A program made the position numbers and the translations under genes. Shown one piece after another: positions 22,383 to 31,855 of a stretch of DNA of 64,000 bases. Each line of letters opens with the position of its first letter. Positions within the stretch are counted from its first letter, which is position 1. The notes under the pieces are model-generated. The model made no database searches. It saw only the letters and a list, made by a program, of their open reading frames with translations, and was not told the DNA's origin. Source of the stretch: Neoechinorhynchus agilis (lineage: Eukaryota; Acanthocephala); assembly GCA_051530055.1 (NCBI GenBank), contig CM121341.1:18352001-18416000 (forward strand), written 5' to 3'.

Positions 22383-22820
22383 TTAAAAGTGATTTGGGAT
22401 GCAAAGGGTTACTAGGGACGTGTATTTAGAGATGAGGGAAGAAAATTGTGAAGGGGGTTGAAGAAGACGGAGGGCGTTTTTGGATAAAATGGAGTTGAAG
22501 TGGGCGTCGAGGGGAGGGAGTGAAGTCCCGCATATTCTCACTGCTCTCTTGTGGAAGGTTTTGAGGGAATGGAGAGCATTGGCGGAAAGGACGAGGAGAG
22601 TGTGGAAGGCGTATGTAAGGATAGGGAGGATGGCAGAGAGATAAAAGTGGGCAAGGTGTTTAGGGGAAACGCCGAGACGCCGGAGGAGCTTGAGGAGGTA
22701 AAGACGAGGGTTTGTTTTAGGGAGTGTAAATGAAATGTGGGCACCCCATTTAAGGTTTTCTTGTAAAATCAGGCCCAGCATTCGGAGGGGAAAGACCACA
22801 TCTTCCACAGTGCACGCCAC
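22383..22820 (-). mobile_element. LINE (CR1/L2/Jockey-type) RT C-terminal fragment
   Basis: A 145-residue frame with the typical post-RT region of APE-type LINEs: LGLILQENLKWGAHI, then RLYLLKLLRRLGVSPKHLAH, ILPILTYAFHTLLVL and LKTFHKRAVRICG. The same family, in better agreement over 150 residues, lies at 40459-40930 on the other strand. It is inserted in the gag/protease region of the older Ty3/gypsy element and is 5'-truncated. Confidence 0.85.
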
Positions 22821-22849
22821 TGTCTAATCTTTGTTCGGCGGTTGTTTCG

Positions 22850-23336
22850 CGTCTCCTCGGTCCCACTCGGGTCGTCGAGTCTCAGGATCTGCGTCCTAAT
22901 CTCTTCGGGTGGAGTAAGGATGAGAAGATCCCGCAGTCGATCCTCAATCGCCTCGTTTTCGGTTAATTTCTTTTATGGGAGAAATTGACAATTATTCGCG
23001 ATCCCATGAGCTTCTGCCATCCATTGTAATTGATTCTGCTTAGACCTGCAAAAAAATTTTGTATTTTTCCTATTAGTTGATGTCTGGGGTCCGCTCCATG
23101 CGAGCAAGTGAGCTTTCTTGTCATTTTCCTTCATGCCACGGGCAACGAAGTGTTGCTCTAGTTGCCCCACATGGTCGGGACCATGTCTTCTTGTCGCAAG
23201 CGAATTGGCAGAATTGAGGCACTGATGCTCGAAGTACCTGTTTTCCCTGCTTCAGTTCGAGACTTCGTTCGTGCAATTCGCGATTCCGTAATTGTTCCTG
23301 CCTATTCTTGTGCCATATCCGCTTTACCCTCGTCAC
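22850..23336 (-). pseudogene. Gag remnant of the older Ty3/gypsy element
   Basis: Short minus-strand frames (23336-23121 and 23170-22973) lie directly after the LTR. The second contains MGQLEQHFVARGMKENDKKA and LLAWSGPQT, which resemble the Gag of the younger element (YMKANG..., SLLAWIGADTYE). A sequence like TCGGTGACGAGGGTAAAG at about 23342-23325 sits where the primer-binding site should be and resembles that of the younger element. Confidence 0.65.
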
Positions 23337-23344
23337 CGATTGTT

Positions 23345-23825
23345 TTGTTCTCCATGGATGTGAATAACTGGTTTTTTATTATGTCCCCTCACACGCGCCT
23401 CCGCACCACACACTTTATTTTATTTTATTTTATCCTTACAGTCAGACATACACATGGTTATGTTCTTCAGATTGATTGATTGGTCTTGCGACATCTTCTT
23501 TTGAGCCTTTCGGCTATATTCCTTTTTTGGAGCCTTTCGGCTGACTTGCACACATCGGATGCGCTTAGCCGCACTTGAAGGGCCAGGGCCAACCCAACTT
23601 TTGGGGCCGATGGACGATCTCAAACCTGACGCCCCACCCTTCCAGCAGCCTAGCACACCCGTGGAACCCAGCGACCGGTGGCGTTGAACCATCGACATAC
23701 CGAGCGCATTGTGAACACGCACACCACACGGCCACTGGGCCCCACGCACCACACACACCGCTACATATACTAATAATTTCGTATGGCACAAATGGAAATA
23801 TAAAAATATGAATCAATATATAACA
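23345..23825 (-). repeat. 5' LTR of the older Ty3/gypsy element (approximate)
   Basis: The counterpart of 14905-15358. On the minus strand it starts TGTTATATATTGATTC at 23825. Shared blocks cover TGGGGCCCAGTGGCC, the GGTTCAACGCCACC region and ACACATGG. Within it TTTATTTTATTTTATTTTAT and a short duplicated GAGCCTTTCGGCT are seen. The inner end is set by the primer-binding-like sequence at about 23342. Confidence 0.7.
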
Positions 23826-23970
23826 CTTAACAGCGAGAATGACATTATCAATCAAAATTTTAACCTGCTTTCAGTTAGCATCCGTAAAATTCCACCTTTA
23901 TTCCGGTTACGCAACTTTATAATTGAATAAATATTTTTTTTACCAATATGTATCTATAAGTAATCAAGTT

Positions 23971-24261
23971 TCAAATCATTTCACTTTTTCCACTACTAAA
24001 CTCCTCTCTTGCTTTCGAGATGCTAGAAAAAGTAACCCGATGAAAGCGTAGATCACGTAATGATCCACAAATTATACCGGCAATATTCAACTGTGTCGAG
24101 CAGAGAATCGCATACACCAAAGAAGATTCGTTCCGGAATAAGTATTTGATGAGTTTATACACTATTTTCTGCACTATTTGTAGAAAATCCTTGTTTCCCA
24201 ACTCTTGAAGATGTTTGAACATAAGAAAATTAACTCTTCTGGATAAGTCCACAAAAGTCAT
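23971..24261 (-). CDS. Hypothetical protein or exon, helical/hydrophobic
   Basis: A 96-residue frame with a hydrophobic stretch (SLVYAILCSTQLNIAGIICG). Near its end a shift of frame would read VIYAFIGLLFLASRKQER, a second possible membrane helix. It could be the last exon of a membrane protein, but no splice site convinces me and no family is recognised. Confidence 0.3.
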   Translation of the reverse strand: MTFVDLSRRVNFLMFKHLQELGNKDFLQIVQKIVYKLIKYLFRNESSLVYAILCSTQLNIAGIICGSLRDLRFHRVTFSSISKAREEFSSGKSEMI

Positions 24262-24848
24262 ATTTAAATCTTTGACGATACGATTGTGATATTGGGAACC
24301 GAAAATTGTCCCAATTAATTCTTGTTCACTTTAAGCAAGAAGTCCTGCTTAATCGATGAACCCTTTCACACCGGGTAACCCCATTCGAAACTTCACATTC
24401 ACTCGATATAAACCAATGTTTTACACTTCGTACGATCAATTGGTGCGGGTGCAATATTAGCGGGAAAATCTCCAAGATTTTAATTGTCGTTTTGAGAAGA
24501 CAGCACTTGCTTGAAACATTGACGTGATCCGCGTAATAGAGAAAGTGATTTTAGAGATATGATATTGTAAGAAAAAAAGTGAATTTAAAAAGCGAAACTT
24601 TAAAAGTCGAGCCTAAGAACATAGTAATATACTAAAGAAGAAAAGTAGAAGTTCATTGGCAAACAAGCGAAAATTAGATCACGACAATCATACACACCTA
24701 AAACTTTAAATATAATAGAAATAAACGAAAGCAAAAGATGAACTCCAAGCGAAAATCGATCGATTGCCGGTAAAATGGTGAAATAGATGTAAAATAAAAA
24801 CCTTCACAAGTATGCCAACTAAGTTTTACTAAGTCTAAAATTCTACCA
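24262..24848. other. Intergenic, nothing seen
   Basis: AT-rich sequence between the hypothetical frame and the Cys-rich repeat gene. It includes the probable 3' flank of the latter. No gene or repeat is recognised. Confidence 0.5.
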
Positions 24849-25742
24849 TCAACAATGACAAGCGTTGCACCTGTTGCAAACCTTTCCAGCGGCGTTCTTG
24901 TAGTAAGAACGAAGGGGCACCGAATTTTGTTTGCGCACAACGTTCACCTGCTTTTCGTAGCTGGAACAGATTCCTGAACCTCTTTCCTCACAAATCGGTT
25001 CCTGTGCAGTGCCCTCGCGACCTTCCTGAATTGAACTTTGCATTGACTCCGATTTCGGCTGGAGGAATGTTATTCGAACCACTGGCATCGCAAAGGCCGG
25101 CGCTGAGGGTGCTTTTTGCACCGATGGCTCAAAAACTGGTTCCATTTTGCCGACTGGCTCGGGTTCGCAAAATGTTTCCTGTTCGTATACTGGTTCCTCT
25201 TTGAACACTGGCATCCTTTGAATGCATTGTTGACAAACTGGCTCCGGTTCGCAAACCGCCGTCATTTGAGAGCATTGTTGGCAAACAGGCTCCGGTTCGC
25301 AGACTGACGTCCTTTGAGAGCACTGTTGGCAAACTGGCTCCGGTTCGCAGACTGGCGTCCTTTGAGAATATTCTTGACAAACTGTCTCCGGTTCGCAGAC
25401 CGGCGTTCTTTGAGCGCGTTGTTGACAAACGGTCTCCGGTTCGCAGACCGCCGTCCTTTGAGCGCATTGTTGACAAACTGTCTCCGGTTCGCAGACCAGC
25501 GTCCTTTGAACGCATTGTTGACATTCTGTCTCCGGTTCGCAGACTGACTTCCTTTGAGCGCATTGTTGACCGCGTCTATTAGGTGTTCGTTCCACCACAA
25601 CTTTGAACGCTCGAGCGATGCTCTCAGCTGGTTCAACACCGCATATCGGTTCTTCTCTACATTCCACTGCTATGCCGCATTGTCCGGCGCAGGATGCAAT
25701 GGCGATTATAACAGAAGCGAAAACGATAACGTAGAAGTTCAT
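24849..25742 (-). CDS. Secreted Cys/Gln-rich repeat protein
   Basis: A 297-residue protein with a clear signal peptide (MNFYVIVFASVIIAIASCAG). A head region with several cysteines follows. The centre is about eight tandem copies of a 17-residue unit of the form CxQRTxVCEPExVCQQ, each with about three cysteines. The C-terminal part is polar and ends in a cysteine cluster (CNRCNACHC). The repeats are encoded by 51-bp units at about 25205-25575. I recognise no family. The evenly spaced cysteines in a secreted protein suggest a disulphide-linked structural or matrix protein, for example in cuticle, eggshell or silk-like material; this is inference. A TATA box lies about 60 bp upstream of the start codon. 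The repeats are open in three frames on this strand, a result of the 51-bp periodicity. Confidence 0.8.
   Translation of the reverse strand: MNFYVIVFASVIIAIASCAGQCGIAVECREEPICGVEPAESIARAFKVVVERTPNRRGQQCAQRKSVCEPETECQQCVQRTLVCEPETVCQQCAQRTAVCEPETVCQQRAQRTPVCEPETVCQEYSQRTPVCEPEPVCQQCSQRTSVCEPEPVCQQCSQMTAVCEPEPVCQQCIQRMPVFKEEPVYEQETFCEPEPVGKMEPVFEPSVQKAPSAPAFAMPVVRITFLQPKSESMQSSIQEGREGTAQEPICEERGSGICSSYEKQVNVVRKQNSVPLRSYYKNAAGKVCNRCNACHC
25205..25575 (-). repeat. 51-bp coding tandem repeat
   Basis: About seven to eight direct 51-bp units built on GGTTCGCAGAC, CGTCCTTTGAG and CATTGTTGACAAACTG-type blocks. They encode the 17-residue Cys repeats. Adjacent units differ by a few bases, which suggests recent expansion or homogenisation. 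Confidence 0.9.
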
Positions 25743-25797
25743 TTGAGTTCACGAGTTAGCTCTTGATGATCGATGATTAGCCGATCCGATCTGCCTT

Positions 25798-25808
25798 CCT
25801 TTATACCC
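25798..25808 (-). promoter_or_regulatory. TATA box of the Cys-rich repeat gene
   Basis: On the minus strand GGGTATAAAGG lies about 55-65 bp before the start codon at 25742, the usual spacing for a TATA promoter with a short leader. Such promoters often drive strongly tissue-specific genes. Confidence 0.6.
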
Positions 25809-25809
25809 A

Positions 25810-26800
25810 AGGTGTTTTGAAAACAGGTTCTACTGACATTGAACAACTATCATCAGTTTATCCGGCCTATTGTTTATAAACTATAGGTTATTTTGTAAAT
25901 GTGGATTGTTTTCTATGTTTAGAGACAATTTCTTCTATTTGGTTAATTAAATGGCAAGCATTGAAAGTTAAACGCCTTAGTGAAAATCTTTTACAGGGAG
26001 CCGAATAATTGGAAAAACAATAGCCGATTAAAATGGAGATTTGTTCAGAAGTTAAAGTTCATTAGCAACAAATCAATCAAAAGTATTCTATACTATCCTC
26101 TTTAGCTCATTATGTGTTAATTGAGTATTAAGGCGAAAAAATAGCATGGCGTTTGCGCAAAATATCTTTCCTCTCATACATAACTGTGTTCAGGCGGCAT
26201 TTCTTTTCCATGCTTCTGAATCATCATCTGTTATAGTGAAAAGCAGGAAAATAACTGTAAATTCTTGAAAGAGAAGGAGAGGAGACGTGAAGAACTATAA
26301 AGAAAAATAAAAGTAAAAACGGTGAATTTAAAGGAATGTGAATTTAATTCTTCGAAAAGATGGGGTGATGAAAAAATCGGAAAATATAGGGAAAGGTCCT
26401 GAATGTTGGAGGATACGGCTCGAAATTGATATTTCAGAAATTTAATCCAAGAAGGAATTGTTGAAATTTAATAGGGTAGTTTTATATGCGAAATTGAAGG
26501 AACGGACGAGCGTTAAAAAATAGGATAGATTATATTGAGGACTGCATTCGGGCGGTAGTATATGTCGTTATTTAGGTCGCTTGTCGACACTCGATGGAGA
26601 TCGTTAAAGACGAATACATTTCGATTGATTCAATCAGTCATTGTCAATTTGTCACAACACACACCGCATGATTGTTCGTTTTGACTCGGGAACCAGGGAT
26701 CGTCAACTCCGTAGGTGAAGACCAGCTTCCCTAGGTGTATTTAGGCCAACTATAGGTAGTAGGAGGGAAACTTCTTCCTCAGGTGTCGAAAAGCGTCCAA
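25810..26800. other. Intergenic, nothing seen
   Basis: AT-rich sequence upstream of the Cys-rich repeat gene. No coding frame of note and no foldback element was seen. Confidence 0.5.
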
Positions 26801-26814
26801 AATAACAAAACATG

Positions 26815-27035
26815 GGCAGCCTTATTTCCTCGCCTGTTCCCTCGGTTGTAGTTTCTCTAGGCTGAATGAAGAAAGGGACAGTAGGAATCTCAATAATCCA
26901 GACAAAAACTTGACAGCTCCTGTCGAAAAATGAACGGCCTAATTTCACCGCTATTACTCTCCAAGCCCGTTCCCTTCGCTGTAGTTTCGTCAGGCTGAAT
27001 GAAGAAAGGGACGGTAGGAATCTCAATAATCCATT
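26815..27035. repeat. Dispersed ~130-bp repeat, two tandem units
   Basis: Two units share TTTC(T/G)(C/T)TAGGCTGAATGAAGAAAGGGAC(A/G)GTAGGAATCTC-type sequence and correspond to the units at 14640-14890. The minus-strand frame across it is a by-product of the repeat. Confidence 0.7.
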
Positions 27036-27356
27036 CATGAACGTCACTTATAAGATGGCGAGAGATTTGGTTAAAGAAGAATTGATTAAAACTCGTTTAA
27101 TAAAGGTTTTAACGGATAAAATTAAAAATGACATGTGCATAAAATATTTATAAACATTTATAGAGCGTTCAGCGAGGGACCCTACCCATATCAGCCATTA
27201 GCTGGCGTTTTAATGAGCATCTTTAGCATTCAGAGCATTATGTAGAAATCACAATGATTCAACATTCAAATTTGAAAAAAAGATTTGTATCATGCAAACA
27301 ATTCTTATGCGGACTAAATACGTGAAAGGAAGTTAAATGTGAATGTAGCGAAATCG

Positions 27357-29335
27357 CTACAAATCTTTACTTCTTAGAGCCCATACTACCAGATTTAGAC
27401 TGGAAGATATAGCGCAACAAATCGGTACAACTGCAAGTAATAATTCTTGATTTCCTGTAGATTGAATCGATAATCCTGTCAAAGCTGTACCGACGATAGC
27501 TCCTATTCCTCGAAAAGCAAGACATATTGACACTTCATCGAAACAATCAGCACCATCTACTATCTCATCGATTGAAGCAGCCATGCACACAAAAGTAGTT
27601 CCAGTGCAAATTCCATTACAAATCGTATAAAGCAACAAGACGGAGGACGAGCGAACGTTACGGACGAAGGTGGCGATTATGCCCAGAACGCATTGAGCGA
27701 ATGCGGTGACGCAGACTGGTCTTGTCTGATACTCACATATTATCCAGTTTATTGATATTTTTGATGCGACCATGAACATTCCTATGTGGATTTTTGTCAA
27801 TTTTAGTAGATTCCTACGAAAGTATGCTTATCGATTCGCGCATTTAAAAATATGTAAAAAGATTGTAAGCGGAATTCGGCCAATTTGTTTCCAACAATTA
27901 TAAAGGAACCATCGTTTCTTGAGAAATTTGGTAACAGTTTGTTTATTTTTCTGCGCGGATCAACAAACGCTATGAATAGACGTCTTACCTGTTGCGCACA
28001 AATGGACTAGCGGACTGATGAATACGACATTTTTTTCAAAGCTGTTTCTTGATTCGGCCAAACACGGTATAAAATGGAGATGACTGTAGAATGCAGCTGC
28101 GAAGAAAAATTCACTGGTTCTTGAAATATAAATTTTTATTCGAGAAGTAGAAGTTCCATACTCGCTAAATAGATAAAACGTGTCTGGTATTATCCTGTAT
28201 TTGTTTGTTAGATGGAATCCATTGTTAATATCATCAAATCTTCTGTACGTAAAAAAGAAAGGTGAGCAGTTTTATTATGTGCAAACCTTGCTAGTCGATT
28301 TCGAACATGAGGTCTTCCGATTAGAACAGTCGGAATCAGCCCATGAAAGATCAATCCAGCTATTAATAATAATGTACTAGTCCAATAAAAGTCGCTAGCT
28401 ATCCATTTTATAAAAATCGGTACGATTATACAGCCGATGGATGACGACAAAAGTCCATAGTCTAAATAGTAAAGAATTTTGGCTATATTAAAGTGAATCG
28501 TATTATTCCCGGGAAGATTTTGTTCAATGCCTAGATTGGAATTCTACTGAACTTAGATTAATATTATGAGCAATTATTCCAATTGAGCATCGTTCGCAAA
28601 AACAAAAAGGGAAACCCTACATTTATCCTTTTTTCTTGCACAAACCGAATATCTTATTGTTGCGAATATTGAATGGAAAAATTCTACCCGAGACTTGCTT
28701 TAAGGATATTTAAAATCCACCTATCTTTGAAAAAGGCGAAATTCTAACAAACGCTGAACGTAATTGCCTCGATCTCGACCACGATCAACATTGATCAAAT
28801 ATACAATAATGATTGATTGTCCCTAAAAGAGATTGGTTCATACTTGTTGCGTTCGCAAGGGAATTGTTCACATATAATCCAACGGCAGCGTCCACAGAGT
28901 AATACCATAGTGCAAGGCCAGTTCCGCCAATGATACCAAATAAATAGGAAAAAGTAAACGTCGATGACGCCGTGATGGACAAAACAATTGCAATGAACGC
29001 CATGAGTACACCAATCAACGAACAGGTTCGGCATCCAATCCGATTGATGATTGGTACAACGGTGGGACCTGTTTGAACAAACTTGAAACGTAGCGCTAAT
29101 TTCGAGGTAAAGGTATCAAACCTGCAATGAGAATGATTAGATGGACTAGAGATGAGTGCATCATAGACCCTGTGATAGTAGAATTCATCTCAGATTGAAC
29201 GCGTTTGGCCAGGATGGGATTAGCGACAAGCAATCCATCGATGATAAATCTCGTTAGGACGTACGCCAAGGTGAATCTAACTCTATCGATTGAATATTGC
29301 TTTTGTACCTTTCGTTCAAACGCCGTTAAAACCAT
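27357..29335 (-). CDS. SLC16-like (monocarboxylate-transporter-type) MFS transporter
   Basis: A multi-exon membrane transporter of the major facilitator superfamily. Exon 1 is 29335-29122. A 53-bp GT-AG intron (29121-29069) follows, and splicing gives IAGPTVVPIINRIGCRTCSL, the TM2 and loop pattern of SLC16 (GP-V---N-GCR). Exon 2 continues with four hydrophobic stretches to about 28840. After a longer intron, exon 3 (about 28462-28305) reads SSSIGCIIVPIFIKW and LLLIAGLIFHGLIPTVL. A 44-bp intron leads to exon 4, which runs to about 27990. The final exon (to 27357) has the C-terminal helices with CTGTTFVCMAASI, AFRGIGAIVGTALTG and a short tail. The last junction could not be fixed exactly. Family members move monocarboxylates or related small acids across the plasma membrane; the substrate here is unknown. 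Confidence 0.75.
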
Positions 29336-29486
29336 TTTAACAAGAAAAGGTTAGGGTTAAATTTAGACATTTATGTGTGCCAATTTACGTGACCCATTCC
29401 GTTTTAACGTGATCCTACTTGTGAAGTTAGCAAGAAATCTTTAAAGCACGTTTTAAAATTTTGATATTCTCATGTTTAATAACATT

Positions 29487-31237
29487 AGCAAAAACATGTA
29501 CAAATGGGATTTTATAACGCTTACAATCATTATTAAAAAAGGGGGATCTTTCCCCAGCCTCGCCTCTTAAGAAAATGCAACTTTGTTTTGTATTTGTGAG
29601 ACTGAGTCAGGAATTTCGATTTTTTACCGTCTAACTTAACAATGCGAAAAGTATGAACGTCAGCGCGATGCTCACTTGTAGCTGATGCAAATGGGGGCAT
29701 ACAAGTTTCCAATGTCACAATTAATTGCAGTACTTTGTGTTCAGAGAGTTGTTTTGAACTCTGCTCTAGGATCTACATTTCTCAAAGTCGCAGCAATTGC
29801 GAGAAGGATTAGGTGGTTGGGTGTGATGGCATGCCCTTCTGTGGGAATCATGAAGACGATTCTGGCTGGCGCATTCTGCTTTTTTGGGAGAGAAAGGCAG
29901 CCAGAGTTGCGGATAGATTTTGGCGTCTGGTTTATCAAACGAGTATGGTAAGTTTTGAAAGATTTGGAAACATCAATAAGAGAATCGATGGAATCGTTTT
30001 TATGGCGTATCTTTATAACAAAGATCTGGAATTAACCACACATCTTAACACCCTCACAAGGAGTGGTATTTGAGGAAGAGTAATTCTGCAGCGATGGCAA
30101 TACCCTGTAATTCGATTGTGCTTTATCGTAAATTCTACTTTGTAAAGCCCAACTGTCCCATGGTCTTTCATGAGCTTCAGATCGCTTTCGCGCTTTATCC
30201 TATCTACTAATCGAATTAAGCGATGATGTGTGATCTTTGATTGTTTTGACAGCCTATTCATTTTTCACTACATTTTTTGGGCGCTGGTGGTTTGACTTAT
30301 GCCGAAATGCTACTTGACCTCGATGTGTCTTCTTTTTCCTTTCTTAGGTCAGGCTGTCCAGTATGATGATCGGTGAGCGTTGTGTATCCCTCAGGAGGCG
30401 ACAATTCTGCTATATCCACAAATCCGGGGACAAAGATTCTCTTATATCCATGGACCGCACAGTACGCTTCGAATTTTTAGTTCAGCGGTATCTTTGGCAC
30501 TATTGAGAGAAATTTTGCTTATATTCCTAGTCGGCAGTTCTGCCAAGACCTTTGTCTTTTGCCTGGGTTGATGCCCTTAGCGCCAAATCTTTATTCCATT
30601 CTTTGTCGAAATGCAAAAAAGTCGTATTTTCATTGATAAAATTTGCCCTCTCAACGCTGCTATTAGAGGCTTTTCTTGTTTTATCAGCATGCATTTGTAG
30701 AGTTTTAAGCTTGGCAATTCAAATAATACGGGTAAATCCTCTTGAATGACACTGCCTTCTTTGTCGTCACGCGTTGAAGTTAGCCAATGATTGCTTTTGA
30801 CATTGCTCACTTCTTTAATCATTCTGCCACTATCAGGTATTGGCTCTACTCGCGAATCTGAAGATTCTTGCAAGACCAGTAAATCCTTCGGAACTGTTCG
30901 ATTGGTTTTATCTAATGCATTAATAATTGCTCTCCCACTTAGTTTGTTCAGAGACTTCCAATACTTTATCGGTCTGCGTTTCTTTAAAACTCTCGGATTT
31001 CGGTAGTGATAAATACTTTTTTAGGGTATCTCTTGCGATTTCATTGTGACTAATGACGCTTTCTGATTGGTTTTCTTCAAGATCATGTCTTACTTCGGCT
31101 TTCGTTGCACTTTTACACATAATGTCGCTTTGATTCTTCGTAAGGTACTTATTCTGCGGTTCGAGCGTTTTGAATGATAAACTATATTTAAAATTTAGTT
31201 TCAATTAACGATGTTTGATTCAGAAATAGATTTATCT
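29487..31237. repeat. 1.75 kb dispersed repeat, copy B
   Basis: Nearly identical to 9214-10964. It starts AGCAAAAACATGTACAAATG and ends at GATTTATCT, the outer part of the foldback/Penelope arm. Beyond this point copy A continues into the arm and Penelope fragment, while copy B stops in unrelated sequence. The high identity implies a recent event. Confidence 0.87.
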
Positions 31238-31239
31238 AT

Positions 31240-31840
31240 AAACCATGACTAAAGAAAACTATAAAGATGTCAAAAGGTTTTAGGAGCATCGATCTCAACA
31301 GGCGAAGGGGATATTATCTTCAACGTCATTTTGTCAAACAAGAAGTAAACCCCTTAAAGACAATAGGAATAAAAACGCAACGTTCTCCCACTCTATTGGA
31401 AAAGCATTTAATTTAAGTTTGGTTAAAATTCTAAAGGTTTGTTTAGCTAGAACACAAAATGTTTCTCATGTTGTCATAAAAATTCAGCAACTAAATCTTT
31501 TTAGTGAGCGAAAATGAAACGTTAAAATTTAAGTCCTGCGCGCAATAGTTCATTTGATTTTCTAAAGTATCAATCGTGAACAATCCTTCATTGTAATTTA
31601 AATTTCTGTACTGAACTCAGCGATTTGTCTTTCGTTTAAACTTTAGAGGCAAGAAGTTAAATTATTCATGAAAGACAGAATTCAGTTGCAATATGGATTT
31701 GCAATTACGTGAGACATTGATTGGTAATATTAATCTCGTCTGGGAACTTGGAATCAGCCTTTAAATACTTGTCAAGCTCTACCATTATGGATCTAAGTCA
31801 GTAAAGTGCTATATCATTTATAGGTTCTGTCCTATACGAG
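31240..31840. other. Intergenic, nothing seen
   Basis: AT-rich, no coding frame, no repeat recognised. Confidence 0.5.
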
Positions 31841-31855
31841 TACAGTTGAATAAAT

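Noticed and set aside
25004-25766. Several long frames opposite or beside the Cys-rich gene
   Set aside because: They are by-products of the 51-bp repeat, which keeps all frames open; only the frame with signal peptide and cysteines is credible.
26703-27047. 114-residue minus-strand frame
   Set aside because: It lies on the dispersed ~130-bp repeat, has no motif and its relatives at 14.6-14.9 kb are not open.
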